Both the position numbers and the translations under genes were made by a program. DNA of 17,049 bases from Davidsoniella eucalypti (lineage: Eukaryota; Ascomycota; Sordariomycetes; Microascales; Ceratocystidaceae). Below, piece after piece: positions 7,985 to 16,000 of this stretch (position 1 is its first letter; the number at the start of each line of letters is the position of its first letter). The notes beneath the pieces were generated by a model. That model did no database searches. It had not been told where the DNA came from and was given only the letters and a program-made list of their open reading frames with translations. Location of the stretch: positions 1 through 17,049 of the forward strand of contig RMBW01000270.1 of NCBI GenBank assembly GCA_004009845.1. Reading direction: 5' to 3'.

Positions 7985-8041
7985 GGTGACTTGGACGTGT
8001 GCGAGAAGCGGGCGAGCGGACGGATAAGGCAGGTGCAATAG

Positions 8042-8306
8042 GGCAAGCAAACGGCTTGGACAGGATGAATAAAGGCAAGCAAACGGCTTGGACAAAGGGA
8101 GAAATCAAGCGGTCGGCTTGTACAGGAAAAGTGGCAAGCGGGCGGCTTGGACAGGAAGAGAGGCAAGCGGACGGCTTGGACAACAGAGAGGGCAAGCGGA
8201 CGGCTTGGACGGAAGAGAGGGCAAGCAGACGGCTTGGACAGAAAAGAGGGCAAGCAGACGGCTTGGACAGAAAAGAGGGCAAGCAGACGGCTTGGACAAC
8301 AAAAAC
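8042..8306 (-). repeat. Nine tandem 29-bp hairpin repeats in the gypsy leader
   Basis: Units start (plus coordinates) at 8042, 8074, 8104, 8133, 8162, 8191, 8220, 8249 and 8278. Most are 29 bp; the two nearest gag are 32 and 30 bp. Each contains CAAGC, five bases, GCTTG, a perfect 5-bp stem with 5-nt loop. The stem is the same in all nine units, while the loop varies (AGACG, GGACG, GGGCG, GGTCG, AAACG). Being 29 bp, the unit rotates through the three frames, and it lacks stops in several frames on both strands, producing many spurious ORFs. The location between primer-binding site and gag suggests an RNA packaging, dimerisation or translation role. Confidence 0.9.
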
Positions 8307-8315
8307 TTAAGAGTT

Positions 8316-8326
8316 ATCGGTCTCAA
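8316..8326 (-). promoter_or_regulatory. Gypsy primer-binding site (self-primed)
   Basis: On minus TTGAGACCGAT begins 2 nt after the 5' LTR end. It is the exact reverse complement of the LTR motif at 8382-8392 over 11 nt, with mismatches on both sides. There is no TGG at the LTR edge as a tRNA primer would need. Tf1/sushi-group elements are known to prime in this way. Confidence 0.8.
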
Positions 8327-8381
8327 AATGAGACGATATACGAGGATTTGCGAGGAAAAATGGTCGTAAAGATGAATTGAA

Positions 8382-8392
8382 TTGAGACCGAT
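8382..8392 (-). promoter_or_regulatory. Predicted RNA 5' end / self-primer of gypsy
   Basis: ATCGGTCTCAA on minus, LTR offset 116-126, complementary to the primer-binding site 8316-8326. It lies about 50 nt downstream of the TATA-like motif, a sensible distance for a transcript start. Confidence 0.75.
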
Positions 8393-8438
8393 GAGGGAGA
8401 AAGAGAAACTAAGACTAAACTACGAGGGAATCGGTCCC

Positions 8439-8445
8439 TATTTAT
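8439..8445 (-). promoter_or_regulatory. TATA-like box in the gypsy 5' LTR
   Basis: ATAAATA followed by GGGAC on minus, LTR offset 63-69. It has the same sequence and offset as in the small nested element. Confidence 0.6.
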
Positions 8446-8460
8446 GTCAAAGTCAAGTAG

Positions 8461-8480
8461 GGCCAAGGCATGACTTGGCC
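8461..8480 (-). promoter_or_regulatory. U3 inverted repeat of gypsy LTR
   Basis: GGCCAAG and CTTGGCC around a 6-nt loop, LTR offset 28-47. The small element has the same structure with a compensated C-G to T-A change at one stem pair and an unrelated loop. Confidence 0.65.
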
Positions 8481-8507
8481 AATACTGATGGGCCTTAGAC
8501 CCTTACA

Positions 8508-8512
8508 ACACC
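8508..8512. repeat. Target-site duplication, right of the gypsy element
   Basis: ACACC, matching 552-556. Confidence 0.95.
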
Positions 8513-8758
8513 AGCGCTGCCGAAGAAGGCAGACATCGATAATAACAACAAAAAGAAGAACAAGAAGAAGAAGAAGGCTCCTGCCTCTTCCGTCACTGAG
8601 CCGGCAAAGGCTGTCACTGACGCCACGACCTCACGTGCGGAGACCGCTACCACTGCGCCGCCCAAGACTACAACCATCTCAACAACCAAACCGGCGCAAG
8701 CTACCGAAGCGACGCCCCCTACAAAACCGCAAGCCGCGGCCCCAGATGCCTCCGTTGA
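8508..8758 (+). pseudogene. LINE A ORF1, middle part up to the deletion junction
   Basis: It continues the ORF1 frame of 330-556: after the ACACC target site the codons read on to a KKADIDNNN and poly-lysine tract that aligns with the NNNNKKKK tract of LINE B ORF1 near 12284-12318. An Ala/Thr/Pro-rich low-complexity stretch follows. Near 8758 the sequence changes abruptly to ORF2 sequence in another frame, and the ORF1 frame meets a stop within about 90 nt. The C-terminal folded part of ORF1 is missing. Confidence 0.75.
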
Positions 8759-11488
8759 AAACCCACAACCGACTCGTATATACAACCACTCGAGGAAAAT
8801 GGTGTCAAGGCTGAGTCTTTCGACGACAAAGCTAAGATGCTACTGAATCTTGTGGGCGGCGAAAAAGGTGAGTCCCTTGAGGACGAAGACACTCTACCCA
8901 TCCCACATCACGAGAACTCGAAATGGCCTTGGCCTAACATCTCTACCATTGAGATTGAAAGAGCTATCATGACCTCTAACCCTAAGAAGTCTGCTGGACC
9001 AGATGGGATTAATTTCCAAATGATCCAAAATGCTTATAGGGCTATCCCTGAGGTCTTCCACTATGTCTACACGGAGCTATTCACTAAAGGACAGTGTCCT
9101 ACGGTGTGGCGCCAGGGCATTGGAGTGATATTGAAAAAACCCAACAAGCCAGACTATTCCCGTATCAAGGCATATCGGATTATCACGCTGCTGAACTGCT
9201 TAGGTAAAGTATTGGAACGAATTTTTGCACAGAGACTTGGTTTCTTGGCTGCAACAAAGGACGACCTGCTTCACCCAACGCAGTTTGGCGGACGGAAACA
9301 ACGATCGGCGATCGATGCAGCAATGGTTCTCATGGACCAAGTCAAGTCATGGAAAGAACAGGGCCTGAAATCGAGTATTGCACTACTTGATATCAAAGGC
9401 GCGTTCGACCATGTTAATAGGGATACCCTACTATGGCACTGCAGAGATCTAGGTCTTCCGAATAACTGCACCCAATGGATCGCAGCCTTTCTTCAAAAGA
9501 GGAAGGTCCAGATATGTTTTGATGGCAAGCGAACAAACTTCTACACTATTGACCAAGGCATACCGCAAGGCAGCCCAATCTCCCCCATTCTGTTCTTGAT
9601 TTACTCGAGACTTATACACATCAACATCCCCCAATCCATCCAAGTTCATGGCATTCAGCTCTCATACATTGATGATATTCTGATTACGGTAGCTTCCAAA
9701 AGCTTTGCAAGAAATTGCAGAGCTCTAGAGGCCATCGTTGAAGATCTCACCAGGCAAGCCGACGATAGTTCCGTCGAGTTTGAGAGTTCCAAGACTGAGC
9801 TTCTGCATTTAACAAGGAGTAAAGCAGTAAGCAATGAACACATAGACGTCCTAGGGACGACAATACAACCATCAGAGAAGATCAAGTGGCTAGGAATCTG
9901 GCTAGACTGTCAGCTGAATTTCAGCGAGCATGTCCAAGACAGAACCCTTAAAGCAACCAGAACCCTAATGGGAATTCAACGGATTTCGCGGAAGTATAGC
10001 GGTCTAAGTGCGAAAGCAACTAGACAGCTGTACCAAGCTGTGATTCGTCCTATCATGGAATATGGTTCGATCCTCTGGTGGACCAAAATGAAGCCCATTT
10101 CCCTCAAGAAACACCTTGAAAAAGTACAAAGTTTGGCGATTTCCATGATGCTTGGCACCTACAAGCAGGCTCCGAAAAGGGCTTGTGAAATAGAGGCTGG
10201 CATTAAACCAGTTGAGATCAACTTGGAATGGAATAACCTCAAGTACGGAACAAGACTTCTACAATTCCCTAAACACCACCCCATACGTCATTGCGCCCAA
10301 CCCACCAAGGATCATCTGAACTCGGAGTCTGACTTTGAGTCTCTTGGTATCTTGGGTCCCTACAAATTGAAGCGAGAGTCACAAGTGCAAGCAATTGCCG
10401 TGGACATCAAGTACCTGATACCTTTCAAGGCACTTCAGCGAGCTAAAATTGTATGGGAGGCACCATGGGCGAAGCGTACCCCAATCACTACACATATCCC
10501 TAAAGTCAAAAAAGAAGAAGCAAAGGAAATCCACCTGGCAACCCTAGCAACCCTATGGTTGGGCGAAGCCTATTGTTTGTATACTGACGGGTCTATGGAG
10601 GGTGATAAATCCTCCTATGCCTTTGTCGATATGGACAATAACACGGTGCGGTTTCAAGAGGCAAATGCCTTGGGTCCTTATACTGAGGTTGCAGACTGCG
10701 AAAGCTATGCGATCTACAGAGCCCTTTGCTACGTTCGAAAACTGCCACTACGGAAACGAATCCTGATCTTTGTCGATAGCCAAGCTGCCATCCAAAGAGT
10801 ACGGAAGCCTGGTATATTCACGAACCTCATAGAGAAGCTAAACCTGCAGGACCTCGACACCAGTATAGAAATACACTGGTGCCCTGGACATGTAGGAATA
10901 GAAGGAAATGAGATAGTGGATAAGCTTGCAAAGGAGGCTCTTGAAAAAAGAGTATGCACCTCTATCGCAACCACTGGGTATATCAAAAAAAAGATCAAAG
11001 AGAACATCTTCAACCTCTGGGACACACTAATCAACCGCGATATCGACAAACTTGGGAATCACTATCGGTCTCTTGGCAAGACAGGAGTGAGTGATCTGAA
11101 ACCGATTGAGGGCGAGAAGAGGCTGACAACAGCCTACTATCAACTTCTAACGGGGAAGGGCGCTTACCTGCCGTACCTCAAGACCATAGGCAAGGTATCG
11201 AGTAGCATGTGTCGTCATTGTCAGCTGGACATTGAAACTATTCAGCACTTGGTGTTGGACTGTGATATGTGGCTTGAGCAAAGACAAGAGTTGAAAGACG
11301 GCTGCGATGGTGAGATAAAGATGGAAGACTTATTTAGTAAGGCGAAGCACCAGCAAGCCTTGTTAGTATTTCTGAAAAAAACAGGAATAGGGGGAAGAAA
11401 CTGGGGTCGAGTGGAGGAAGTGACCAACGATGGTGTTGCCGGTGAGGGTGAACCAGTCGCACTTCGTGATGATTCGTGGTGTTGTTAA
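8759..11488 (+). pseudogene. LINE A ORF2, truncated: RT and RNase H without endonuclease
   Basis: ORF2 frame starting at the junction (aligning with 14164 of LINE B) and open to 11488; the first in-frame ATG is 8837. It retains the RT with DIKGAF, GIPQGSPISP and YIDDILI, the RNase H domain with TDGSME, CES, VDSQAA and GNEIVDK, and the C-terminal CCHC motif. Compared with LINE B, the first about 370 residues, including the whole endonuclease, are absent. One extra A near 11395 shifts the last about 12 codons and lengthens the protein by about 22 residues. Relative to B I count only five amino-acid changes outside the shifted tail, although about 45 bases differ, so most differences are silent. 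Whether any protein is made is unknown. Confidence 0.9.
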
Positions 11489-11643
11489 TTTTCTTTGTGT
11501 TTTTCCTTATGTTTTTATGTTTTGTGTTATGTTTCTACTTGTTTTCTGTTATGTTTTTATTGTTTTATTTGCTTTTATTTTACATCTTCATAGCTCTTTA
11601 GCTCCATAAGATTAATGAATTAAAAAAAAAAAAAAAAAAAAAA
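11489..11643 (+). other. LINE A 3' UTR and poly(A) tail
   Basis: T-rich 3' UTR with several loosely spaced TATGTTTT-type units, then GATTAATGAATTA and 22 A (11622-11643). It is nearly identical to the end of LINE B. The RT probably recognises this end to start target-primed reverse transcription. Confidence 0.9.
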
Positions 11644-11720
11644 CCATTTTCGCTCGAATTCATCTCAAAACACTTTTAAAATACTCACCTCATCTCGACG
11701 AATCCATCAATACCATTTGC
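11644..11720 (+). promoter_or_regulatory. LINE B 5' UTR / presumed internal promoter region
   Basis: 77 bp without any ATG between the poly(A) of LINE A and the ORF1 start. LINEs carry their promoter inside the 5' end, so a promoter is expected here or in the start of ORF1, but I see no clear TATA motif. The exact 5' end of the element is not proven, because only 11688 onward can be compared with LINE A. Confidence 0.5.
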
Positions 11721-13058
11721 ATGATGGCGCAAGCCATGCGCGATGCGTTAAGGGCGATTGAAGCATCGCAAGACTGCGATAGCCCCCCTGTCACCCCCAA
11801 CTTCTCAACTGACTCGATCAGCCTCGTGCCAACACACATGTACGATAGCGAAATGACCGACGAAAACAACAACACCATCACCAAAAACAATAAAAACAAG
11901 CGCCGCATCGAGGAGATCGAGCTCCCAAGCTCTCCTCCGGTTGCTGCGAAAAAGCTGCACGAGGCGAAAGGCCTCGAACTGTCGCGTTGGGTCGGCCCTG
12001 ATCCAAAACAATCCAAGATCGCTGCAAGTATCGCGATCGTCAAGCGTGAGATGGCATCATTAGTAACGCAAGACAGGATGTTTGAGTCGCTGCAGATTCT
12101 GATTGCAGAAGGTTTTGGGGAACTTGACTTACCAGACACTCCATCACCACCTCCAAAAGTCATCATCGCAGATGCATCAAAGGCCACGGTGGCCTCAGCA
12201 AAGGCATTGTACTCTGCCATAACGAAAACGCCAGTCACACCGCCACTCCAACCAGCGGTGCCAAAGAAATGTGACATTATTAACAACAACAACAAGAAGA
12301 AGAAGGCGGCGAAGAAGGCTACTTTATCTGCGCCTCCCAAGACGGCTTCAACACCGATCACCAACACCACTGACGCGCCTCGCGACGCGTCACTCGACAA
12401 AACAACACCAACAAACAAAGACGCGACAAACAAAGACGCGACAAAATCAAATCAGCCATCCACGCCTGGCGAACATAAAAACACGACCAATGCCCCAACC
12501 TCAGTCGACTCTGATAAAGGTTGGCAACAAGTTAAACCGCGCAAACCAGCCCGCCCCTCTGTTCAGTCTACACAGAGCACCAACAAGCTTCTGCTTATCG
12601 GTGGTGGCAAGATTCCCTCTCCCAAGCACATCCGTGACTTGGTTAACTGTGATGGAGCGATGAAGGCCATTGAGGTGAGGTTGACCTCGAAAAACAACAT
12701 CAGCATCACATGCAGCAGCGCCTCCGCGAAGGCCAGCCTCCTCAAGACGAAGGACAGCTGGCTGGCACGCCTCCGGCCTTTGGGCTGGAAGGACTGCATC
12801 GAGCCTGAGAACTGGCAACGTCTCGTGATGCACGGTATGCGTCTTGACGAGATCGACAACTTTGCTGAAGAGTTTTACGACAGCAATGGCATTGAGGCCC
12901 TCCCGAGAGTGCGCCTCCTACGCAAGCCTCGCCCAGGACAGACGGTAGGATCCGTCGTGTTTACTGTCCTAAACCAGGCAAGTGCGTCTGTTTGTCTCAA
13001 CAAGCAGATGTTCTTTGCCGCGCAAAAAGTCAAGATTGTTAAGTATTTTTATGATTAG
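11721..13058 (+). CDS. LINE B ORF1 protein (gag-like RNA-binding)
   Basis: 445 residues from the first of two adjacent ATGs. Residues 1-180 are polar with an ELPSSPP patch; residues about 185-290 are low complexity and lysine/threonine-rich, with an NNNNKKKKAAKKA tract and a doubled TNKDA unit. From about residue 290 (KLLLIGGG) to the end the sequence looks like a folded domain, perhaps RRM-like, that I cannot assign firmly. No CCHC knuckle is visible, though many fungal LINE ORF1 proteins have them; the frame stops at TAG 13056-13058 where such a motif might begin. ORF1 proteins of this kind bind element RNA and form the transposition particle. The ORF1 of LINE A is a divergent relative. Confidence 0.88.
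   Translation: MMAQAMRDALRAIEASQDCDSPPVTPNFSTDSISLVPTHMYDSEMTDENNNTITKNNKNKRRIEEIELPSSPPVAAKKLHEAKGLELSRWVGPDPKQSKIAASIAIVKREMASLVTQDRMFESLQILIAEGFGELDLPDTPSPPPKVIIADASKATVASAKALYSAITKTPVTPPLQPAVPKKCDIINNNNKKKKAAKKATLSAPPKTASTPITNTTDAPRDASLDKTTPTNKDATNKDATKSNQPSTPGEHKNTTNAPTSVDSDKGWQQVKPRKPARPSVQSTQSTNKLLLIGGGKIPSPKHIRDLVNCDGAMKAIEVRLTSKNNISITCSSASAKASLLKTKDSWLARLRPLGWKDCIEPENWQRLVMHGMRLDEIDNFAEEFYDSNGIEALPRVRLLRKPRPGQTVGSVVFTVLNQASASVCLNKQMFFAAQKVKIVKYFYD
13051..13058 (+). promoter_or_regulatory. ORF1/ORF2 stop-start overlap
   Basis: ATGATTAG: the ORF2 ATG is 13051-13053 and the ORF1 TAG is 13056-13058, in different frames. Such an overlap suggests that ribosomes ending ORF1 restart at ORF2, as shown for some other LINEs such as SART1. 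Confidence 0.65.
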
Positions 13059-16000
13059 AAAACTCACGATCTTTCAGCATAACCAGGGAAAGCGTAAAGG
13101 CATTTTGGACCATCTCTTTGAATTAGCGATAAGGCAGAGAGTTGAGATATTGTGCATTCAGGAACCCTGGGTATGGCAAAAAGAAGGCAAATGGATTTTC
13201 CAGGACCACCAAAACTTTCACACCGTCAAACCATCGTTATCTTTGCTAACAAGACCAAGAGTCGTGACCTATATCCAAAAGGACATTGACTTCACAATAG
13301 AAAAGCCTCTCGACATCGCAAGCAGCGACTTTCAATGCATAAGACTTCATATCGACGCGCAACCATTATTGGTCAACCTCTACAACCATCCGACCCAGCC
13401 CCTTTTACCGCACCCGCTTGTCCAGCAATGGCAGGTTGGGAATGGCATCATCGTCGGGGACTTCAACACCCATCATCCATGGTGGTCTGTGAACTGTGAG
13501 CAATCACAGCATGCAGATGAAGTCGTTGGTTGGTTGCAGAGGAACAATGCTGACTTGGTAGTGGATCCCGAGAATGCTCTGGTCAACAGAGGCACTTTCT
13601 TCACCACCAGGTCGCAGAAAACATCAATCATCGATCTCGCCTTCCTCACTGGGCAGATGAAGCAAACGAAAACTAGTTGGACGTGTGAAGGTCTCCATGG
13701 TTCGGATCACCAGTGCATTAAGTTGCAGTTCCACGACGCCCGAAATAACAAAAAAGAGGAGGAAAAGGTGGTATACAATTTGAAGAAAACTGACTGGCAA
13801 CAGTTCAGAGACAGCCTCAAAAAAAAAGAGGCACTAGTGTTAGAAAATCTCAAAAAAAGAGATACTCGACCGGATTTGGCGGCCATTTTGACCGCCGCCA
13901 TCCAGGATACCTGCGCAGAGGTGATGCCGAAGGCTCGCATCTGCCCCCGAAGTAAGCCTTGGTGGAACGACGAACTCAAGCTATTGAGGAAGTCGTTTCT
14001 CAGAGCCGAACGACAATGGAAGAAGGATAAGATCTGTCTGACGGAGTACAAAGAAAAACGAAACAGGTATTTCCATGCCATTATCAAAACCAAAGCTAAC
14101 TATTTCAATTCTTTCTTAGAACAAGCAACCGGCGACGAAGTCTTCACTGCTATGAGATACACGAAACCCATAACCGACTCGTATATACAACCACTCGAGG
14201 AAAATGGTGTCAAGGCGGAGTCTTTCGACGACAAAGCTAAGATGCTACTGAATCTTGTGGGCGGCGAAAAAGGTGAGTCCCTTGAGGACGAAGACACTCT
14301 ACCCATCCCACATCACGAGAACTCGAAATGGCCTTGGCCTAACATCTCTACCATTGAGATTGAAAGAGCTATCATGACCTCAAACCCTAAGAAGTCTGCT
14401 GGACCAGATGGGATTAATTTCCAAATGATCCAAAATGCTTATAGGGCTATCCCCGAGGTCTTCCACTATGTCTACACGGAGCTATTCACTAAAGGACAGT
14501 GTCCTACGGTGTGGCGCCAAGGCATTGGAGTGATATTGAAAAAACCCAACAAGCCAGACTATTCCCGTATCAAGGCATATCGGATTATCACGCTGCTGAA
14601 CTGCTTAGGTAAAGTATTGGAACGAATTTTTGCACAGAGACTTGGTTTCTTGGCTGCAACAAAGGACGACCTGCTTCACCCAACGCAGTTTGGCGGACGG
14701 AAACAACGATCGACGATCGATGCAGCAATGGTTCTCATGGACCAAGTCAAGTCATGGAAAGAACAGGGCCTGAAATCGAGTATTGCACTACTTGATATCA
14801 AAGGCGCGTTCGACCATGTTAATAGGGATACCCTACTATGGCACTGCAGAGATCTAGGTCTTCCGAATAACTGCACCCAATGGATCGCAGCCTTCCTTCA
14901 AAAGAGGAAGGTCCAGATATGTTTTGATGGCAAACGAACAAACTTCTACACTATTGACCAAGGCATACCGCAAGGCAGCCCAATTTCCCCCATTCTGTTC
15001 TTGATTTATTCGAGACTTATACATATAAATATCCCCCCATCCATCCAAGTTCATGGCATTCAGCTCTCATACATTGATGATATTCTGATTACGGTAGCTT
15101 CCAAAAGCTTTGCAAGAAATTGCAGAGCTCTAGAGGCCATCGTTGAAGATCTCACCAGGCAAGCCGACGATAGTTCCGTCGAGTTTGAGAGTTCCAAGAC
15201 TGAGCTTCTGCATTTAACAAGGAGTAAAGCAGTAAGCAATGAACACATAGACGTCCTAGGGACGACAATACAACCGTCAGAGAAGATCAAGTGGCTAGGA
15301 ATATGGCTAGACTGTCAGCTGAATTTCAGCGAGCATGTCCAAGACAGAACCCTTAAAGCAACCAGAACCCTAATGGGAATTCAACGGATTTCGCGGAAGT
15401 ATAGCGGTCTAAGTGCGAAAGCAACTAGACAGTTATACCAAGCTGTGATTCGTCCTATCATGGAGTACGGTTCGATCCTCTGGTGGACCAAAATGAAGCC
15501 CATTTCCCTCAAGAAACACCTTGAAAAAGTACAAAGTTTGGCGATTTCCATGATGCTTGGCACCTACAAGCAGGCTCCGAAAAGGGCTTGTGAAATAGAG
15601 GCTGGCATTAAACCAGTTGAGATCAACTTGGAATGGAATAACCTCAAGTACGGAACAAGACTTCTACAATTCCCTAAACACCACCCCATACGTCATTGCG
15701 CCCAACCCACCAAGGACCATCTGAACTCGGAGTCTGACTTTGAGTCTCTTGGTATCTTGGGTCCCTACAAATTGAAGCGAGAGTCACAAGTGCAAGCAAT
15801 TGCCGTGGACATCAAGTACCTGATACCTTTCAAGGCACTTCAGCGAGCTAAAATTGTATGGGAGGCACCATGGGCCAAGCGTACCCCAATCACTACACAC
15901 ATTCCAATGGTCAAAAAAGAAGAAGCAAAGGAAATCCACCTGACAACCCTAGCAACCCTATGGTTGGGCGAAGCCTATTGTCTGTACACTGACGGGTCTA

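Larger units (their letters stand above)
7985..8328 (-). other. Gypsy leader between 5' LTR and gag, free of AUG
   Basis: This 344-bp stretch on minus holds the primer-binding site and the hairpin repeat array. No ATG occurs on minus in any frame here, nor in the R-U5 part of the LTR up to 8392. Ribosomes could therefore scan, or be loaded, without meeting an upstream ORF that begins with AUG. Confidence 0.8.
557..8507 (-). mobile_element. Ty3/gypsy chromovirus LTR retrotransposon, self-priming type
   Basis: A 7951-bp element on the minus strand, including the 1406-bp insert 1441-2846 and one extra target duplication. It is bounded by LTRs of 179 and 180 bp that begin TG and end CA in element orientation, with the 5-bp duplication ACACC on both sides. 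Order on the minus strand: 5' LTR, primer-binding site, hairpin-repeat leader, gag with a CCHC knuckle, then pol with protease, RT, RNase H, integrase and chromodomain, 3' UTR, polypurine tract, 3' LTR. The order RT-RNase H-integrase-chromodomain defines a chromovirus. The two LTRs differ by one indel and one substitution, so insertion was recent. This copy is dead through a 1-nt deletion in RT and the nested insertion. Confidence 0.97.
8329..8507 (-). repeat. Gypsy 5' LTR (179 bp)
   Basis: In element orientation it starts TGTAAGGGTC at 8507 and ends CGTCTCA at 8329. It contains the U3 inverted repeat (8461-8480), a TATA-like motif (8439-8445) and the self-primer motif (8382-8392). Confidence 0.95.
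1..11643 (+). mobile_element. LINE copy A (Tad-like non-LTR retrotransposon), chimeric and interrupted
   Basis: This is a non-LTR retrotransposon read on the plus strand. It is cut by the left window edge: position 1 aligns with about 11688 of LINE B, so up to about 44 bp of 5' UTR is missing. It contains a decayed ORF1 (38-556 and 8508-8758), split by the gypsy insertion 557-8507, then an ORF2 lacking its endonuclease domain (about 8759-11488), a T-rich 3' UTR and a poly(A) of 22 A. The ORF1 part is only loosely similar to LINE B, while the part from about 8759 to the poly(A) is about 98% identical by eye. It cannot move by itself because the endonuclease is absent. Confidence 0.9.

Noticed and set aside
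8042..8306. Regular 29-bp repeats resembling a CRISPR array.
   Set aside because: The units are directly adjacent without unique spacers, and the setting is a fungal retrotransposon leader.
8308..8328. A tRNA-type primer-binding site next to the gypsy 5' LTR.
   Set aside because: No TGG pairing with a tRNA CCA end is found at the LTR edge, whereas the 11-nt self-complementary match is exact.
7999..8380. Overlapping open frames on both strands across the leader repeats, with proline/serine or glycine/arginine-rich repeats.
   Set aside because: They arise because a 29-bp unit without stops rotates through all frames; most have no ATG and none shows a domain.
11690..12433. A 247-codon open frame on the minus strand opposite LINE B ORF1.
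   Set aside because: It is the antisense of a biased low-complexity coding region and has no recognisable motif. Its sense strand is clearly ORF1.
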